NCBI RefSeq assembly: GCF_009741265.1
Contig: NZ_WOWL01000001.1
Span: forward strand, 1,240,001-1,304,000
Length of the DNA stretch: 64,000 nt
From: Pseudarthrobacter sp. GA104
Lineage (GTDB): Bacteria > Actinomycetota > Actinomycetes > Actinomycetales > Micrococcaceae
Reading direction: 5' to 3'
The position numbers were made by a program, and so were the translations under genes. This document shows positions 26,855-35,807 of the stretch, piece by piece (the first letter of the stretch is position 1; every line of letters begins with the position of its first letter). The notes under the pieces are model-generated. The model saw nothing but the letters and a program-made list of their open reading frames with translations, did not search any database and was not told the origin of the DNA.

Positions 26855-26864
26855 TGTCAGTACA
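26855..26864 (-). promoter_or_regulatory. IolR-like box (sugar porter promoter)
   Basis: The minus strand reads TGTACTGACA, 13 bp upstream of the -35. The identical decamer occurs at 51747-51756 and 52259-52268. Confidence 0.55.
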
Positions 26865-26952
26865 TGATTCGTTCCTGGCGCGCTCCCGCTACTGCATGGC
26901 CAATCCCTTGACCCTCGGACAGCGCCTGCTAGGATCGGAGGAGGAAAAAGTA

Positions 26953-26962
26953 TGTCCTATCA
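26953..26962 (+). promoter_or_regulatory. IolR-like box (gntR-iolB promoter)
   Basis: TGTCCTATCA lies just before the regulator start, suggesting autoregulation. It differs from TGTCCTGTCA (51731, 39143) at one base. Confidence 0.45.
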
Positions 26963-26974
26963 AGCGAACATATA

Positions 26975-27784
26975 GTGGCAAAGCGGCCGTCCATGCCCCG
27001 CCCGGGCGAAGGCGCCCCGCAACAGGAACGTAAGGGAAGTACCGTGGCGAACAACCTGGGTCTCAGCATCGACCGCTCCTCCCCCGTCCCGCTCTACCAC
27101 CAGGTGGTGCAGGGCATAGAAGCGGCCATCTTCAGCGGGGTCCTGGAACCCGGCAGCCGGCTCGACAACGAGATCGACCTGGCGGCACAGCTGAACCTTT
27201 CCCGTCCCACGATGCGCAAGGCCATGGACGAACTTGTCCGGTCCGGCCTGCTGGTGCGCAAACGCGGCGTGGGAACCCAGGTGGTTTCCAGCCAGGTGCG
27301 CCGTCCGCTCGAGCTCTCCAGCCTCTACGACGACCTCACCAATAACGGCAAGAAGCCGACCACGGACGTCCTGAGCTTCTCCCATGTGGAGGCGGACGAC
27401 GCCACCTTGGCCACGCTGCAGCTCCCTGCCGGTTCGAAGGTCTACCACTTCACCAGGCTGCGCAAGGTGGGGGGCAAACCGCTGGCGCTCATGGAGAACT
27501 GGGTCCGCGATGACATCACCGACATGGATGAAGCGATGCTGGCCGGGGAAGGCCTGTACGCCATCCTGCGCCGCGGCGGAGTGAACTTCCGCCTCGCCAA
27601 CCAGCGCATCGGCGCCGTGGTGGCCAATGACTACCAGGCCTCCCTCCTGGACACTGCGCCCGGATCCGCGCTGGTCACCATGGAGCGTACTGCCACGGAT
27701 GACACCGGCCGGCGCGTGGAAACCGGCCACCACGTGTACCGGGGTGATTCCTACAGCTTTGAAATGACACTCGTACAGCGCTAA
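26975..27784 (+). CDS. GntR-family regulator (HutC/UTRA type), IolR-like
   Basis: The protein (269 residues from GTG 26975) has an N-terminal winged helix (PLYHQVVQGIEAAIFSGVLE, then LSRPTMRKAMDELVRSGLLV) and a C-terminal UTRA ligand domain (~100-265; VYHFTRLRKVGGKPLALMEN). GTG 27044 follows AAGGGAAG and is an alternative start that removes 23 residues. It lies 17 bp before iolB on the same strand. In Corynebacterium, IolR is a GntR-type repressor of inositol genes, and this protein is the best candidate to bind the repeated TGT(A/C)CTGACA motif of the island. Confidence 0.85.
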   Translation: MAKRPSMPRPGEGAPQQERKGSTVANNLGLSIDRSSPVPLYHQVVQGIEAAIFSGVLEPGSRLDNEIDLAAQLNLSRPTMRKAMDELVRSGLLVRKRGVGTQVVSSQVRRPLELSSLYDDLTNNGKKPTTDVLSFSHVEADDATLATLQLPAGSKVYHFTRLRKVGGKPLALMENWVRDDITDMDEAMLAGEGLYAILRRGGVNFRLANQRIGAVVANDYQASLLDTAPGSALVTMERTATDDTGRRVETGHHVYRGDSYSFEMTLVQR

Positions 27785-27801
27785 CGCAAGGAGCCAACTC
27801 C

Positions 27802-28695
27802 ATGACCAACTGGGTCTACCCCCTGGGCACCGCCGCCGACGGCAAATGGGACGTCTCGATCGGGACCTCCGATTCCTCCCTTGCCGTGGACGGCTGGGCA
27901 CACACCGGACTGAAGGTGGGCACCCTCGCCGCCGGGGCCGACGTCGTCCTTCCCGCCGCCGCTGAGGAGCGCATTGTGGTGCCCCTTAATGGATCCTTTA
28001 CCGTCACGGTGGACGGCATCGAGTACCAGCTGGAAGGCCGTGCCTCGGTGTTCCACGGCCCCAGCGACGTTCTCTACTCCGGCACGGGGCGGGGGGTCAC
28101 CATCAGCTCGGCCGACGGCGGCCGGGTGGCAGTTGCCACCGCACCCGCCAAGGACTCGTACCCCACCCGCCTGGTGACTGCCGCCGAGACCCCGGTGGAA
28201 CTGCGCGGGGCGGGCAACTGCTCCCGCCAGGTCCACAACTTCGGCACGCCCGCCGCGCTGGAAGCTGACCGGTTTATCGTCTGCGAGGTCCTTACTCCCG
28301 CCGGAAACTGGTCCTCGTACCCGCCTCACAAGCATGACGAGGAAAAGGACGGCGAGACGCACCTGGAGGAGATCTACTACTTCGAGACGCGGGTGGCCGC
28401 CGGCTCGGCTGCCCCGGCCGACGCCGATGCCATCGGCTACCAGCGCGTCTACGCCTCCGATGAGCGCCCCATCGACGTGTCCGCCGAGGTCCGCACCGGC
28501 GACGTTGTCCTGGTTCCTTACGGCTGGCACGGTCCGGCGATGGCTGCACCCGGCTACGACCTGTACTACCTGAACGTGATGGCCGGACCGGGACCGGTGC
28601 GGGAATGGCTTATCAGCGACGATCCCCACCACGGCTGGGTGCGCCAGACGTGGGACGGGCAGGACATCGACCCCCGGCTGCCGTTCGGAACGTAG
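27802..28695 (+). CDS. iolB: 5-deoxy-glucuronate isomerase
   Basis: IolB converts 5-deoxy-glucuronate to 5-dehydro-2-deoxy-D-gluconate in myo-inositol breakdown. The 297-residue bicupin is full length. The signature SSYPPHKHDEE provides the metal-binding histidines, followed by LEEIYYFE and a C-terminal PYGWHGP strand. ATG follows AAGGAG by 9 nt. It is separated from the main iol operon by 13 kb and sits behind the GntR regulator, an arrangement in which regulator and iolB would be co-expressed. Confidence 0.95.
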   Translation: MTNWVYPLGTAADGKWDVSIGTSDSSLAVDGWAHTGLKVGTLAAGADVVLPAAAEERIVVPLNGSFTVTVDGIEYQLEGRASVFHGPSDVLYSGTGRGVTISSADGGRVAVATAPAKDSYPTRLVTAAETPVELRGAGNCSRQVHNFGTPAALEADRFIVCEVLTPAGNWSSYPPHKHDEEKDGETHLEEIYYFETRVAAGSAAPADADAIGYQRVYASDERPIDVSAEVRTGDVVLVPYGWHGPAMAAPGYDLYYLNVMAGPGPVREWLISDDPHHGWVRQTWDGQDIDPRLPFGT

Positions 28696-28738
28696 TGTGC
28701 GCAGGGGCGCAGGACTGCCAATGGCATAGTGGAGACTT

Positions 28739-29758
28739 GTGAAGCAGACTTCCCCCGCCCGCTCCGTGACCATGGAGGACGTGGCACGTGAGGCAGGGGT
28801 GAGCCGCGCCCTCGTCTCCCTGGTGATGCGCGATTCCCCCAAAGTCTCGGCCGCCAAACGGACGGCGGTGCTGGAAAGCGCCGCCGCCCTGGGCTACTCC
28901 CCCAACCGGCTTGCCAGCCGCCTCGCGAGCCACCGCACCAACACCCTGGGCGTCCTCTTCCTTGACCTGCACAACTCGGTCTTCGCAGACATTTACGACG
29001 GCATTGCCGAGGGCCTCGCCGGCAGCGGCAACCAGGTGATGGTCGCCGTCGGCTCCGCTGATCCCGGCACCGAACTGGAAGCCGTGAGGAACTTCGTGGA
29101 CCTCCGCGTGGACGGGGTCATCCTGGCCGGCTACACCGGCTCGGCCGGTGAACTGGACGCCGCCCTGCGCGGGACGGCCGCCGTCGTCATCACCAGGGAA
29201 TTAAAGGTCGACGGCGTCGATTCAGTCCTGACGGATGACTTCCGCTCCGGAGCGCTCGCCGTGGAGCATCTGCACGGGCTGGGGCACCGGCGGATCGCCC
29301 ACGTGGATATCTCCGACTGGCTGCCGTACACCGACCGCCGCGAAGGCTACCTGCACGCGATGAAGCAGTTCGGCCTTGAGCCGATGCTGGTGCACAGCGA
29401 CATGACCGAGCGCGGCGGGCGCAACGTCATGGAACGCTTCCTGGCTTCCGGCGCCGTGCTGCCCACCGCGATCTTTGCCCACAACGACCTCACGGCCATC
29501 GGCATCATGGGGGCCCTGGCTACGCACGGGCTGAGGGTCCCGGACGATGTGGCGATCGTGGGCTGCGACAACATCGAACTGGCCGCCTCGCCCCTCATTG
29601 GACTGACGTCCATCGACCAGCACGCCGAGGAACTCGGCCGGGTGGCGGCGCAGGTCATGCTCGACCGGCTTGCTGGTTCCGCCGGCCCTGCCGTCACGCG
29701 CAAGCTCGAACCGGCCCTGGTGGTCCGGAGCTCCTCAAATCCCGGCGCGGGACCCTAG
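28739..29758 (+). CDS. LacI-family transcriptional regulator
   Basis: The 339-residue protein has the LacI DNA-binding head (TMEDVAREAGVSRALVSLVM, ~11-30; hinge region near NRLASRLAS) and a periplasmic-binding-protein-like sensor. GTG 28739 follows GGAG by 4 nt; ATG 28772 inside the head would truncate it. It follows iolB by 43 bp on the same strand. Likely ligands are sugars or cyclitols. Candidate operators are the AGCGCT-centred palindromes at 26814 and 39188. Confidence 0.92.
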   Translation: MKQTSPARSVTMEDVAREAGVSRALVSLVMRDSPKVSAAKRTAVLESAAALGYSPNRLASRLASHRTNTLGVLFLDLHNSVFADIYDGIAEGLAGSGNQVMVAVGSADPGTELEAVRNFVDLRVDGVILAGYTGSAGELDAALRGTAAVVITRELKVDGVDSVLTDDFRSGALAVEHLHGLGHRRIAHVDISDWLPYTDRREGYLHAMKQFGLEPMLVHSDMTERGGRNVMERFLASGAVLPTAIFAHNDLTAIGIMGALATHGLRVPDDVAIVGCDNIELAASPLIGLTSIDQHAEELGRVAAQVMLDRLAGSAGPAVTRKLEPALVVRSSSNPGAGP

Positions 29759-29789
29759 CCACCCACGGCAAGGTCCCGCACCAGGAGTT

Positions 29790-30830
29790 TCAGCGCACGC
29801 CCGCCGTGGCTTGTTCCACCCTCACCGGGACACCGCTGGCCAGCGATTCCTGGGCGGCGTCCGCCACCCGGGAGGCGGCCACGGCGTCGTCCGGCGTGCA
29901 GGGGTTGTCCCGCTGGCCAAGGACAAGCTCAACGAACGCGGCCATTTCGGACCGGTAGGCCTGGTCAAAGCGCTCGGCGAAGGTCCTGTGCGGCTCACCG
30001 GACGGGAACCCCACGCCGGGCTCGGCCGACGCCATGGCGGTTTTTTCATCCAGGCCCACCGTCAGCGATCCCTTGGAACCCTGGATTTCCAGGCGGACGT
30101 CGTGGCCGGCCCCGTTGTAACGCGTCGCTGAGACAGTGCCCACGGTGCCGTCGTCGAACGTCACGAGCGCGAGCGCTGTGTCCACGTCCCCCACAGCGCC
30201 GATGGCCGGGTCCCCGTTGTTGGAGCCCTTCGCGTACACCTCAACGATCTCCCGGCCCGTCAGCCAGCGGAGGATGTCAAAATCGTGGACGGAGCAGTCG
30301 CGGAACAGGCCGCCTGAGGTGGCCAGGAACTCCACAGGAGGCGGTGCCATGTCACAGGTGACGGCCCGCAGCGAGTGGATCCAGCCCAGTTCACCGGCCT
30401 GGTAGGCCCGCCTGGCTTCCAGGTAGCCGGCATCAAGGCGGCGCTGGTGGCCGATCTGGACCACACCGTGCCTGCTGCGGATGTAATCCAGCACGGGCAG
30501 GGCATCCGCCACATTCATTGCCACCGGTTTCTCGCAAAATACCGGGATGCCCGCGTCCACGCCCGCCTTGATCAGCCCGGGATGGGTGGCGGTGCCTGTG
30601 GCCACCACCAGGCCATCGATGCCGGCGGCAAGGAGGGCTTCGACGGACGGAAGAAACTCGGCGCCCAGGCCGGCTGCCACCGTCCGCGCGTGCTCTTCGG
30701 CCACGTCGGTGAGCCGGAGCCTGACGTTGAGGCCCTTGGGGTTCAGCACCCCGTTGAGGCCCGCGATGTTGCCGGCGTGCATCACGCCGATCCGGCCCAC
30801 GCCTACCAGGCCAAGGGTTACATCCTTCAT
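29790..30830 (-). CDS. Gfo/Idh/MocA oxidoreductase, inositol 2-dehydrogenase-like
   Basis: The 346-residue NAD(P)-dependent enzyme begins GLVGVGRIGVMHAGNI, a Rossmann GxGxxG. The family motif FCEKPVAMN carries the catalytic lysine, and DCSVHDFDILRW provides the Asp and His of the active site as in IolG. It is the last gene of the ABC-importer operon. Its ATG overlaps the stop of the preceding isomerase gene by 4 nt. Start ATG 30830 is chosen over a longer open frame because of that overlap. The exact cyclitol or sugar substrate is open. Confidence 0.88.
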   Translation of the reverse strand: MKDVTLGLVGVGRIGVMHAGNIAGLNGVLNPKGLNVRLRLTDVAEEHARTVAAGLGAEFLPSVEALLAAGIDGLVVATGTATHPGLIKAGVDAGIPVFCEKPVAMNVADALPVLDYIRSRHGVVQIGHQRRLDAGYLEARRAYQAGELGWIHSLRAVTCDMAPPPVEFLATSGGLFRDCSVHDFDILRWLTGREIVEVYAKGSNNGDPAIGAVGDVDTALALVTFDDGTVGTVSATRYNGAGHDVRLEIQGSKGSLTVGLDEKTAMASAEPGVGFPSGEPHRTFAERFDQAYRSEMAAFVELVLGQRDNPCTPDDAVAASRVADAAQESLASGVPVRVEQATAGVR

Positions 30831-31612
30831 TGTTTTTCCTCTGCATAGACGGTAAAGGCGGTCCGGAAGGCGTCGAGGGCTGCGGCGCTGCCGTCCCTGG
30901 CCCACGCCTCCATGCCCACTGTGCCGTGGTAGCCGGCATCGGCGAGGGCCCGGGCAACGGCTGCGTAGTTGATTTCTCCGGTTCCGGGCTCGCAGCGGCC
31001 GGGCACATCCGCCACCTGGACTTCACCGATGTGCGGCAGGGCCGATCTCACGAGTTCGATGAGGTTCCCCTCCCCCAGCTGCGCGTGGTACAGGTCCAGC
31101 ATCAGTTTGGCGTTCGGGTGCCCGGCAGCCTCCACCAGTGCGAGGGTGTCCTTGGCCCGCGCCAGCGGGATGCCGGGGTGGTCAAGGATGGTATTCAGGT
31201 TCTCCAGGCAAAACGTCACACCGTGTTTTTCGCCCAGGGCGCCAAGCCGCTGCAGGGTTCTGGCGCCCGTGGCCCACATGCGGCCGGTGGAGCGGTACAC
31301 CGGGCGGGCGGCGCGGCCTTCCACCAGTTCAGCCGGGTGCACCACCATGCGGCTGACGCCCAGTTCGAGGGCGGTGGGGATCAGCGACTCAGCCGTCCGC
31401 ACCACCTCATCGGCCGTGTCCGGGTCCACCAGGCTGCCGGATACGTAGCCCGTCATGGAGGAGAAGACCGCCCCGGTAGCCTTCAGCGCCTGGATGTCCT
31501 TTCCGCGCGAGTCCCAGAGTTCGACGTCGAATCCCGCCTCGTGGATCCTGCGCACCCGTTCCGCAAACGGCAGGTCCAGGAAGACCATCTCGGCGCAAAC
31601 TGCCAGGCGCAT
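30827..31612 (-). CDS. Hydroxypyruvate isomerase-like TIM barrel (AP_endonuc_2 family)
   Basis: The 261-residue protein is a xylose-isomerase-like barrel. The metal ligands appear in FCLENLN (Glu), LMLDLYHAQ (Asp, His) and VQVADVPGRCEPGTGEINY, a segment typical of hydroxypyruvate isomerase (Hyi) and related 2-keto-sugar isomerases. The stop and start codons shared with its two neighbours (both Gfo/Idh enzymes) indicate a coupled unit. In an inositol island an inosose isomerase role (IolI-like) is also possible. Confidence 0.82.
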   Translation of the reverse strand: MRLAVCAEMVFLDLPFAERVRRIHEAGFDVELWDSRGKDIQALKATGAVFSSMTGYVSGSLVDPDTADEVVRTAESLIPTALELGVSRMVVHPAELVEGRAARPVYRSTGRMWATGARTLQRLGALGEKHGVTFCLENLNTILDHPGIPLARAKDTLALVEAAGHPNAKLMLDLYHAQLGEGNLIELVRSALPHIGEVQVADVPGRCEPGTGEINYAAVARALADAGYHGTVGMEAWARDGSAAALDAFRTAFTVYAEEKQ

Positions 31613-32703
31613 CAGACGGCTGCCTTCCCGGCGACGGCAACAGGGGCGCCGGTTTTGACGGACTCGATGCAGGCCAGCGCCATTGCCAGGGCGCGGCGGG
31701 CGTCGGCAGCGCCCGGCGTCAGGGTGAAACCGGACGACGGCGATGGTACGCCGCCGTCGCGCCGGGCACGGACCGCCTCGGCGAAGTCCGCCAGTTCGTC
31801 CGTGTAGGCCTGGCGGAAGAGTTCGACGTTGAGCCGCGGGGTGTCCGCGGACAGCCCCTCTGCGGTGTAGCGGCGGGCGGCCGTCTCCGTGGCCCGGCCA
31901 GCCTGGACCATGCCCTTGGAGCCGAAGACTTCGCCGCGGATGTCGTACCCGTACAGCGCACTGAAGTTCGCCTCGGCCACCGCCAACGCACCGTTGCTGT
32001 ACCTGATCGTCACCACTGCTGTATCCAGGAACCCCTGGTCACGGAGCGAGGGCTCCACGAGCGCATCGGCCACCGCGTAGACCTCCACGGGTTCGGCCCC
32101 TTCGTTGAACCAGTTGAGGGTGTCGAAGTCGTGGATGAGGGTTTCGAGGAAGATGGTCCAGGCCGGGACCCTGGCGGCATGGGGGATGCTTCCGTTCCCC
32201 GGATCACGGGTCAGCGAGCGCAGGAGTTGCGGGGTCCCGGCAATGCCCGCGGCGAGGTCCCTTTTTGCTGCCTGGAAATCTTCGGCGTAACGGCGGTTGA
32301 ATCCGATCTGGAAGTGCACGCCGGCAGCGTCCACGGCTGCCAAGGCGGCGTCGAGTTCCGCCAGCCCCTGGCCGCCCGGCTTCTCGCAGAAAACGTGTTT
32401 CCCGGCGGCGGCCGCCTGGGTGATAAGTGCCGAGTGGAACCGTGCCGGGCTGGCGATGATCACGGCGTCAACCTCCGGATCCGCGAAGATGTCGTCGGCG
32501 CTGGCCGTGACCTTGGTGGTGCCCAGTTCCAGGGCAAGGCTCCGGGCGGACTCGATGTTGGGGTCGGCAATGGCCGCCAGGACCGCGCCGGGGACGCGGC
32601 GGGCAACGCTGTCGGCATGGAATGCGCCCATCCAGCCGGAGCCGATGAGCCCTATCCGTACCGGTACCGGGACTGCCGTGGGGTTCTGGGTGATGTAAGC
32701 CAA
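31612..32703 (-). CDS. Gfo/Idh/MocA oxidoreductase, inositol dehydrogenase-like
   Basis: The 363-residue enzyme has Rossmann motif GLIGSGWMGAFHAD, catalytic FCEKPGGQG and the active-site LIHDFDTLNWF. I chose TTG 32703 because AAAGGA lies 7 nt before it and the residues ahead of it have no family match; homology begins shortly after. It shares one base of stop/start (TGATG) with the downstream isomerase gene. The HDFD element is shared with inositol dehydrogenases. Specific substrate unknown. Confidence 0.87.
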   Translation of the reverse strand: MAYITQNPTAVPVPVRIGLIGSGWMGAFHADSVARRVPGAVLAAIADPNIESARSLALELGTTKVTASADDIFADPEVDAVIIASPARFHSALITQAAAAGKHVFCEKPGGQGLAELDAALAAVDAAGVHFQIGFNRRYAEDFQAAKRDLAAGIAGTPQLLRSLTRDPGNGSIPHAARVPAWTIFLETLIHDFDTLNWFNEGAEPVEVYAVADALVEPSLRDQGFLDTAVVTIRYSNGALAVAEANFSALYGYDIRGEVFGSKGMVQAGRATETAARRYTAEGLSADTPRLNVELFRQAYTDELADFAEAVRARRDGGVPSPSSGFTLTPGAADARRALAMALACIESVKTGAPVAVAGKAAV

Positions 32704-32747
32704 GGGCTCATCCTTTCGGGTGTGTGAAGAGACGGTTAAGCGGGGGG

Positions 32748-33776
32748 TCATTCGCCCGGAAAGCTAATGCCGAGCCGGCGCCGGATTTCGTCGGCGGCTT
32801 CCATGGTCCGGATGGAGGCTGCGAGTGGACGCTGGGGGCTTTCTGCCTGTCCGGCCGCGATGCAACGGGCCACTGCTGCGGCTTCGAAATGCAGGCCCTC
32901 GAAGTGCCCGCCCGCCGGCTCGCTGTAGCGCCGCCGTGTCCCGTCGGGGAAACGCAGCTCGAAACCGCCGGGCATGTTGAATGGTCCGTCCATGGTCAGT
33001 GTTGCCTGGGAGCCGACAATGGTGGCAGCCGTGGGGGTGAAATTATGCAGCTGCGTGTTCATGACTGCCTGGCTGCCGCCCGGGAAGTGCATGATCGCCG
33101 AAACCTGCGCGTTAACCCCGGACTCGTGCTGCTGGCCAATGACATGCATCTGCTCCGGGGAGCCCAGGATTTCGGTGATAAGCGCCAAGGGATAGGTCCC
33201 GAGGTCCAGCAGCGGACCCCCGGCCAGCGCTGGATCAAAGATGCGGTGGCTGCGGTCGAAGTACTCACCGTATTCCGCCAGCACAGTGGTCACAGTCCCC
33301 AGCGTCCCGGCTTCGAGGATCTGCCGGATGACGTCGAATTTTGGCAGGAAGAAACTCCACAGCGCCTCGGCGGCGAAGACGCCGGCGGACCCGGCCCGCG
33401 CGGCGATGTCCCGTACCTGGTCCGCATTGAGCCCTATGGGTTTTTCGATCAGGACGTGTTTGCCTGCTTCGAGCGCGAGCAGGGCTGCGCTGTGGTGGAA
33501 ATTGTGCGGTGTGGCGACATAAACAATGTCGATAGCGGGAGCCGCTGCGAGCTCCTCGTAACTTCCGTACGCGGCCGGCACGCCAAACTTCCCGGCAAAC
33601 TCTTTGGAGCGGGCCACGGAGCGGGAGCCGACGGCGGCAATGACCTGGCGGGAATGCGCCTGCACTGACTCCGTGAACCGCTCTGCAATCCAACCGGGCC
33701 CCATGATTCCCCACCGCAGGGAGGGTGCGTCCTTCGAATCCGGGACGCGTGATGCCGGCATGACGGGAACGGCCAT
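32748..33776 (-). CDS. Gfo/Idh/MocA oxidoreductase, dihydrodiol-dehydrogenase type
   Basis: The 342-residue enzyme differs from its neighbours. The N-terminus reads WGIMGPGWIAERF, the catalytic motif is LIEKPIGLN, and LLDLGTYPLAL replaces the HDFD element; these features are typical of the trans-1,2-dihydrobenzenediol dehydrogenase/D-xylose dehydrogenase branch. It may oxidise a pyranose rather than a cyclitol. Its start shares one base with the stop of the upstream gene (33776). It is within the ABC-importer operon. Confidence 0.87.
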   Translation of the reverse strand: MAVPVMPASRVPDSKDAPSLRWGIMGPGWIAERFTESVQAHSRQVIAAVGSRSVARSKEFAGKFGVPAAYGSYEELAAAPAIDIVYVATPHNFHHSAALLALEAGKHVLIEKPIGLNADQVRDIAARAGSAGVFAAEALWSFFLPKFDVIRQILEAGTLGTVTTVLAEYGEYFDRSHRIFDPALAGGPLLDLGTYPLALITEILGSPEQMHVIGQQHESGVNAQVSAIMHFPGGSQAVMNTQLHNFTPTAATIVGSQATLTMDGPFNMPGGFELRFPDGTRRRYSEPAGGHFEGLHFEAAAVARCIAAGQAESPQRPLAASIRTMEAADEIRRRLGISFPGE

Positions 33777-34771
33777 CAGTAGATTACTTTCGTGAAGGCT
33801 CCGTCACTGTGCAGCGACCGGATCATGGCCTGGGCAACCTGCGATGCCCGCAGGCCGTCTTCTCCGGTGGCGAGCGGTGCGGGCTCGCCCCTTTCGAGGG
33901 CGGAAATCCACGACTGGAGCTGCAGCCGGTAGGCGTCGGCGAAACGCGGGCGCCAGTCAGCAGGGATTTCGGCCGTGCGGTGGCCCTCGCGCTGGACCAC
34001 CAGGGCTGCGGGTTCGGGCAGGGCAGCGGTGCCACCCTCGGAAACAACTTCGCACCTGGTGGTATAGCCGTACTGCGCGTTCAGGAACAGCTCCAGGGTC
34101 GCCAGGGTTCCGTCGGCCGTCCGGAGGAGCATCACGGCAGGGTCCTGCAGTTCTCCGGGACTGTGCCGGGAGCTGCGCCCCGCCTGCCATGCAACTTCGG
34201 TGATGGGCGAGTCCAGCAGCCAGGGGATGATATCGAACTCGTGGATGGCCGAATTGGTGATGGCCGTTTCCGAGCTGGTGCCGGGGCCCGAGGCTACCGT
34301 GCGGCTGGTGCAGTGGACAATCAGGGGTTCGCCGTGGCTCCGAAGCCGCGTGGATTCGCGGAGGGCGGCGTAGCCGGGATCGAAGCGCCTCATAAAGCCC
34401 ATGGACAGCAGCCTGGCACCGGTCGCCGCGACGATGTCCGCCTCAGCTTCCACAACGTCAAGGCTCTCCAGGAGCGTCGGGGCCAGCGGCTTTTCACAAA
34501 GCACGGGCGTCATCGCTTCGAAGCATTCCAGCACCAGTCCGGCGTGGGTGGAGTCGTGCGAAGCGACAACTACGGCGTCCACCTCGCTGGAGTTGATCAG
34601 CTCCGAGGGGTCCGTCGTGGTCCGGGCCGACGGCGGCGCAGCAGCAGCTGCGCGTCCGGCGTCGAGGTCTGCCACGAAGGTGACTTCCGCACCGTTGACG
34701 GTGGCGGAAAGGTTCCTGATGTGGTCTGCGCCCATAATGCCGGCGCCAATGACGCCCACCCGGATCGGCAT
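33776..34771 (-). CDS. IolG-like myo-inositol 2-dehydrogenase paralog
   Basis: The 331-residue enzyme begins VGVIGAGIMGADHIRNL and is strikingly similar in layout to the main-operon IolG (both have GADHI, LCEKPL, MGFMRRFD or VGFMRRFD, and an IHEFD/VHEFD active-site element). It would oxidise an inositol isomer to an inosose using NAD(P). It is first after the ABC ATPase gene, separated by a GC-rich hairpin (34818-34850). Paralogy to 44084-45097 suggests isomer-specific roles (for example scyllo or chiro forms); that is inference. Confidence 0.88.
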   Translation of the reverse strand: MPIRVGVIGAGIMGADHIRNLSATVNGAEVTFVADLDAGRAAAAAPPSARTTTDPSELINSSEVDAVVVASHDSTHAGLVLECFEAMTPVLCEKPLAPTLLESLDVVEAEADIVAATGARLLSMGFMRRFDPGYAALRESTRLRSHGEPLIVHCTSRTVASGPGTSSETAITNSAIHEFDIIPWLLDSPITEVAWQAGRSSRHSPGELQDPAVMLLRTADGTLATLELFLNAQYGYTTRCEVVSEGGTAALPEPAALVVQREGHRTAEIPADWRPRFADAYRLQLQSWISALERGEPAPLATGEDGLRASQVAQAMIRSLHSDGAFTKVIY

Positions 34772-34817
34772 GCTGTTTCCTGTCTAATGTTCAGTGCGCA
34801 CACGAATGGCAGAGCGA

Positions 34818-34850
34818 GGGGGCCCATCGGGCATTTGCCGTCGGGCCCCC
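34818..34850 (-). terminator. GC-rich stem between ABC ATPase and IolG-paralog genes
   Basis: GGGGGCCC (34818-34825) pairs with GGGCCCCC (34843-34850), with further inner pairing. No T tract follows on the minus strand. It could attenuate transcription into, or stabilise the transcript upstream of, the oxidoreductase genes. Confidence 0.45.
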
Positions 34851-34859
34851 GGCGGGGTG

Positions 34860-35795
34860 CTACACGTGCCGCGGGCTGCTTTCCTTGGCAGATTCCGCGA
34901 TTTCAGTGACGTCGGCAACCTCGGCCTGGACTTCCTTGACGATGTCGCCGTGGCCTCCGAGCTGTTCGAGCTCGTGGGCAAGTTCGGCAAGTTCCGCGCC
35001 GCCGGCCATTTGGGCCGTAAGCTCGTCCAGCGTGATGTCCTTTTTGTCGTAGTAGCCGATGGATTTGCCCCGCTTGAGCAGCAGGAACCGGTCGCCCACG
35101 GGGAAGGCGTGGTGCGGGTTGTGGGTGATGAAGATGACCCCAAGGCCCCGGTCCCTCGCCTGGAGGATGTAGCGCAAAACTACGCCCGACTGCTTGACGC
35201 CCAGGGCCGCCGTCGGCTCGTCCAGGATCAGGACCTTGGCTCCGAAGTACACTGCCCGGGCAATGGCCACACACTGGCGCTCGCCGCCCGAAAGCTGGCC
35301 GATGGGCTGCTCCACATCGCGCAGGTCGATGCCCATGTCGGCGAGCTCTTTCTTGGTGATGTCCTTCATCTTCTGGACGTCGAGGCTCTTGAACGGGCCG
35401 AACCCGGTGGTGAGCTCCGAGCCGAGGAAGAAGTTCCGCCAGATGGGCATCAGGGAAACCACCGCGAGGTCCTGGTAGACCGTCGCGATGCCGACATCGA
35501 GGGCATCGCGGGGGGAACTGAATTTCCGTTCGTCACCCATGACGTACAGTGAGCCTTCGTCGTGCTGGTGCAGGCCCGCGATGATCTTGATCAGCGTGGA
35601 CTTACCGGCGCCGTTGTCTCCCAGAACGCACGTGACGCGGCCGTTGTCCACGGCCATGGTGACGTCACGAAGGGCAATGATGTTGCCGTAGTGCTTGCCT
35701 ACACCTTCCAGGGAGAGCAAATGAACCGGGGTGTGCGTCAGCGGATCTTTTTCGTTCTTGAGCAGGGTCTGCTGGTCGATTGCTTTGGCGTTCAT
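34860..35795 (-). CDS. Sugar ABC importer ATPase (single-domain, RbsA-like)
   Basis: The 311-residue protein has one ABC domain: Walker [12 protein letters not shown] (~55-65), signature LSGGERQ and Walker [12 protein letters not shown] with catalytic Glu. The last ~60 residues are a charged tail. Single-domain ATPases of this kind pair with ribose/inositol-type permeases as homodimers. The permease gene lies 12 bp upstream and the binding-protein gene before that. It would energise cyclitol or sugar uptake at the membrane. Confidence 0.92.
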   Translation of the reverse strand: MNAKAIDQQTLLKNEKDPLTHTPVHLLSLEGVGKHYGNIIALRDVTMAVDNGRVTCVLGDNGAGKSTLIKIIAGLHQHDEGSLYVMGDERKFSSPRDALDVGIATVYQDLAVVSLMPIWRNFFLGSELTTGFGPFKSLDVQKMKDITKKELADMGIDLRDVEQPIGQLSGGERQCVAIARAVYFGAKVLILDEPTAALGVKQSGVVLRYILQARDRGLGVIFITHNPHHAFPVGDRFLLLKRGKSIGYYDKKDITLDELTAQMAGGAELAELAHELEQLGGHGDIVKEVQAEVADVTEIAESAKESSPRHV

Positions 35796-35807
35796 TTTCT
35801 TCGCCCC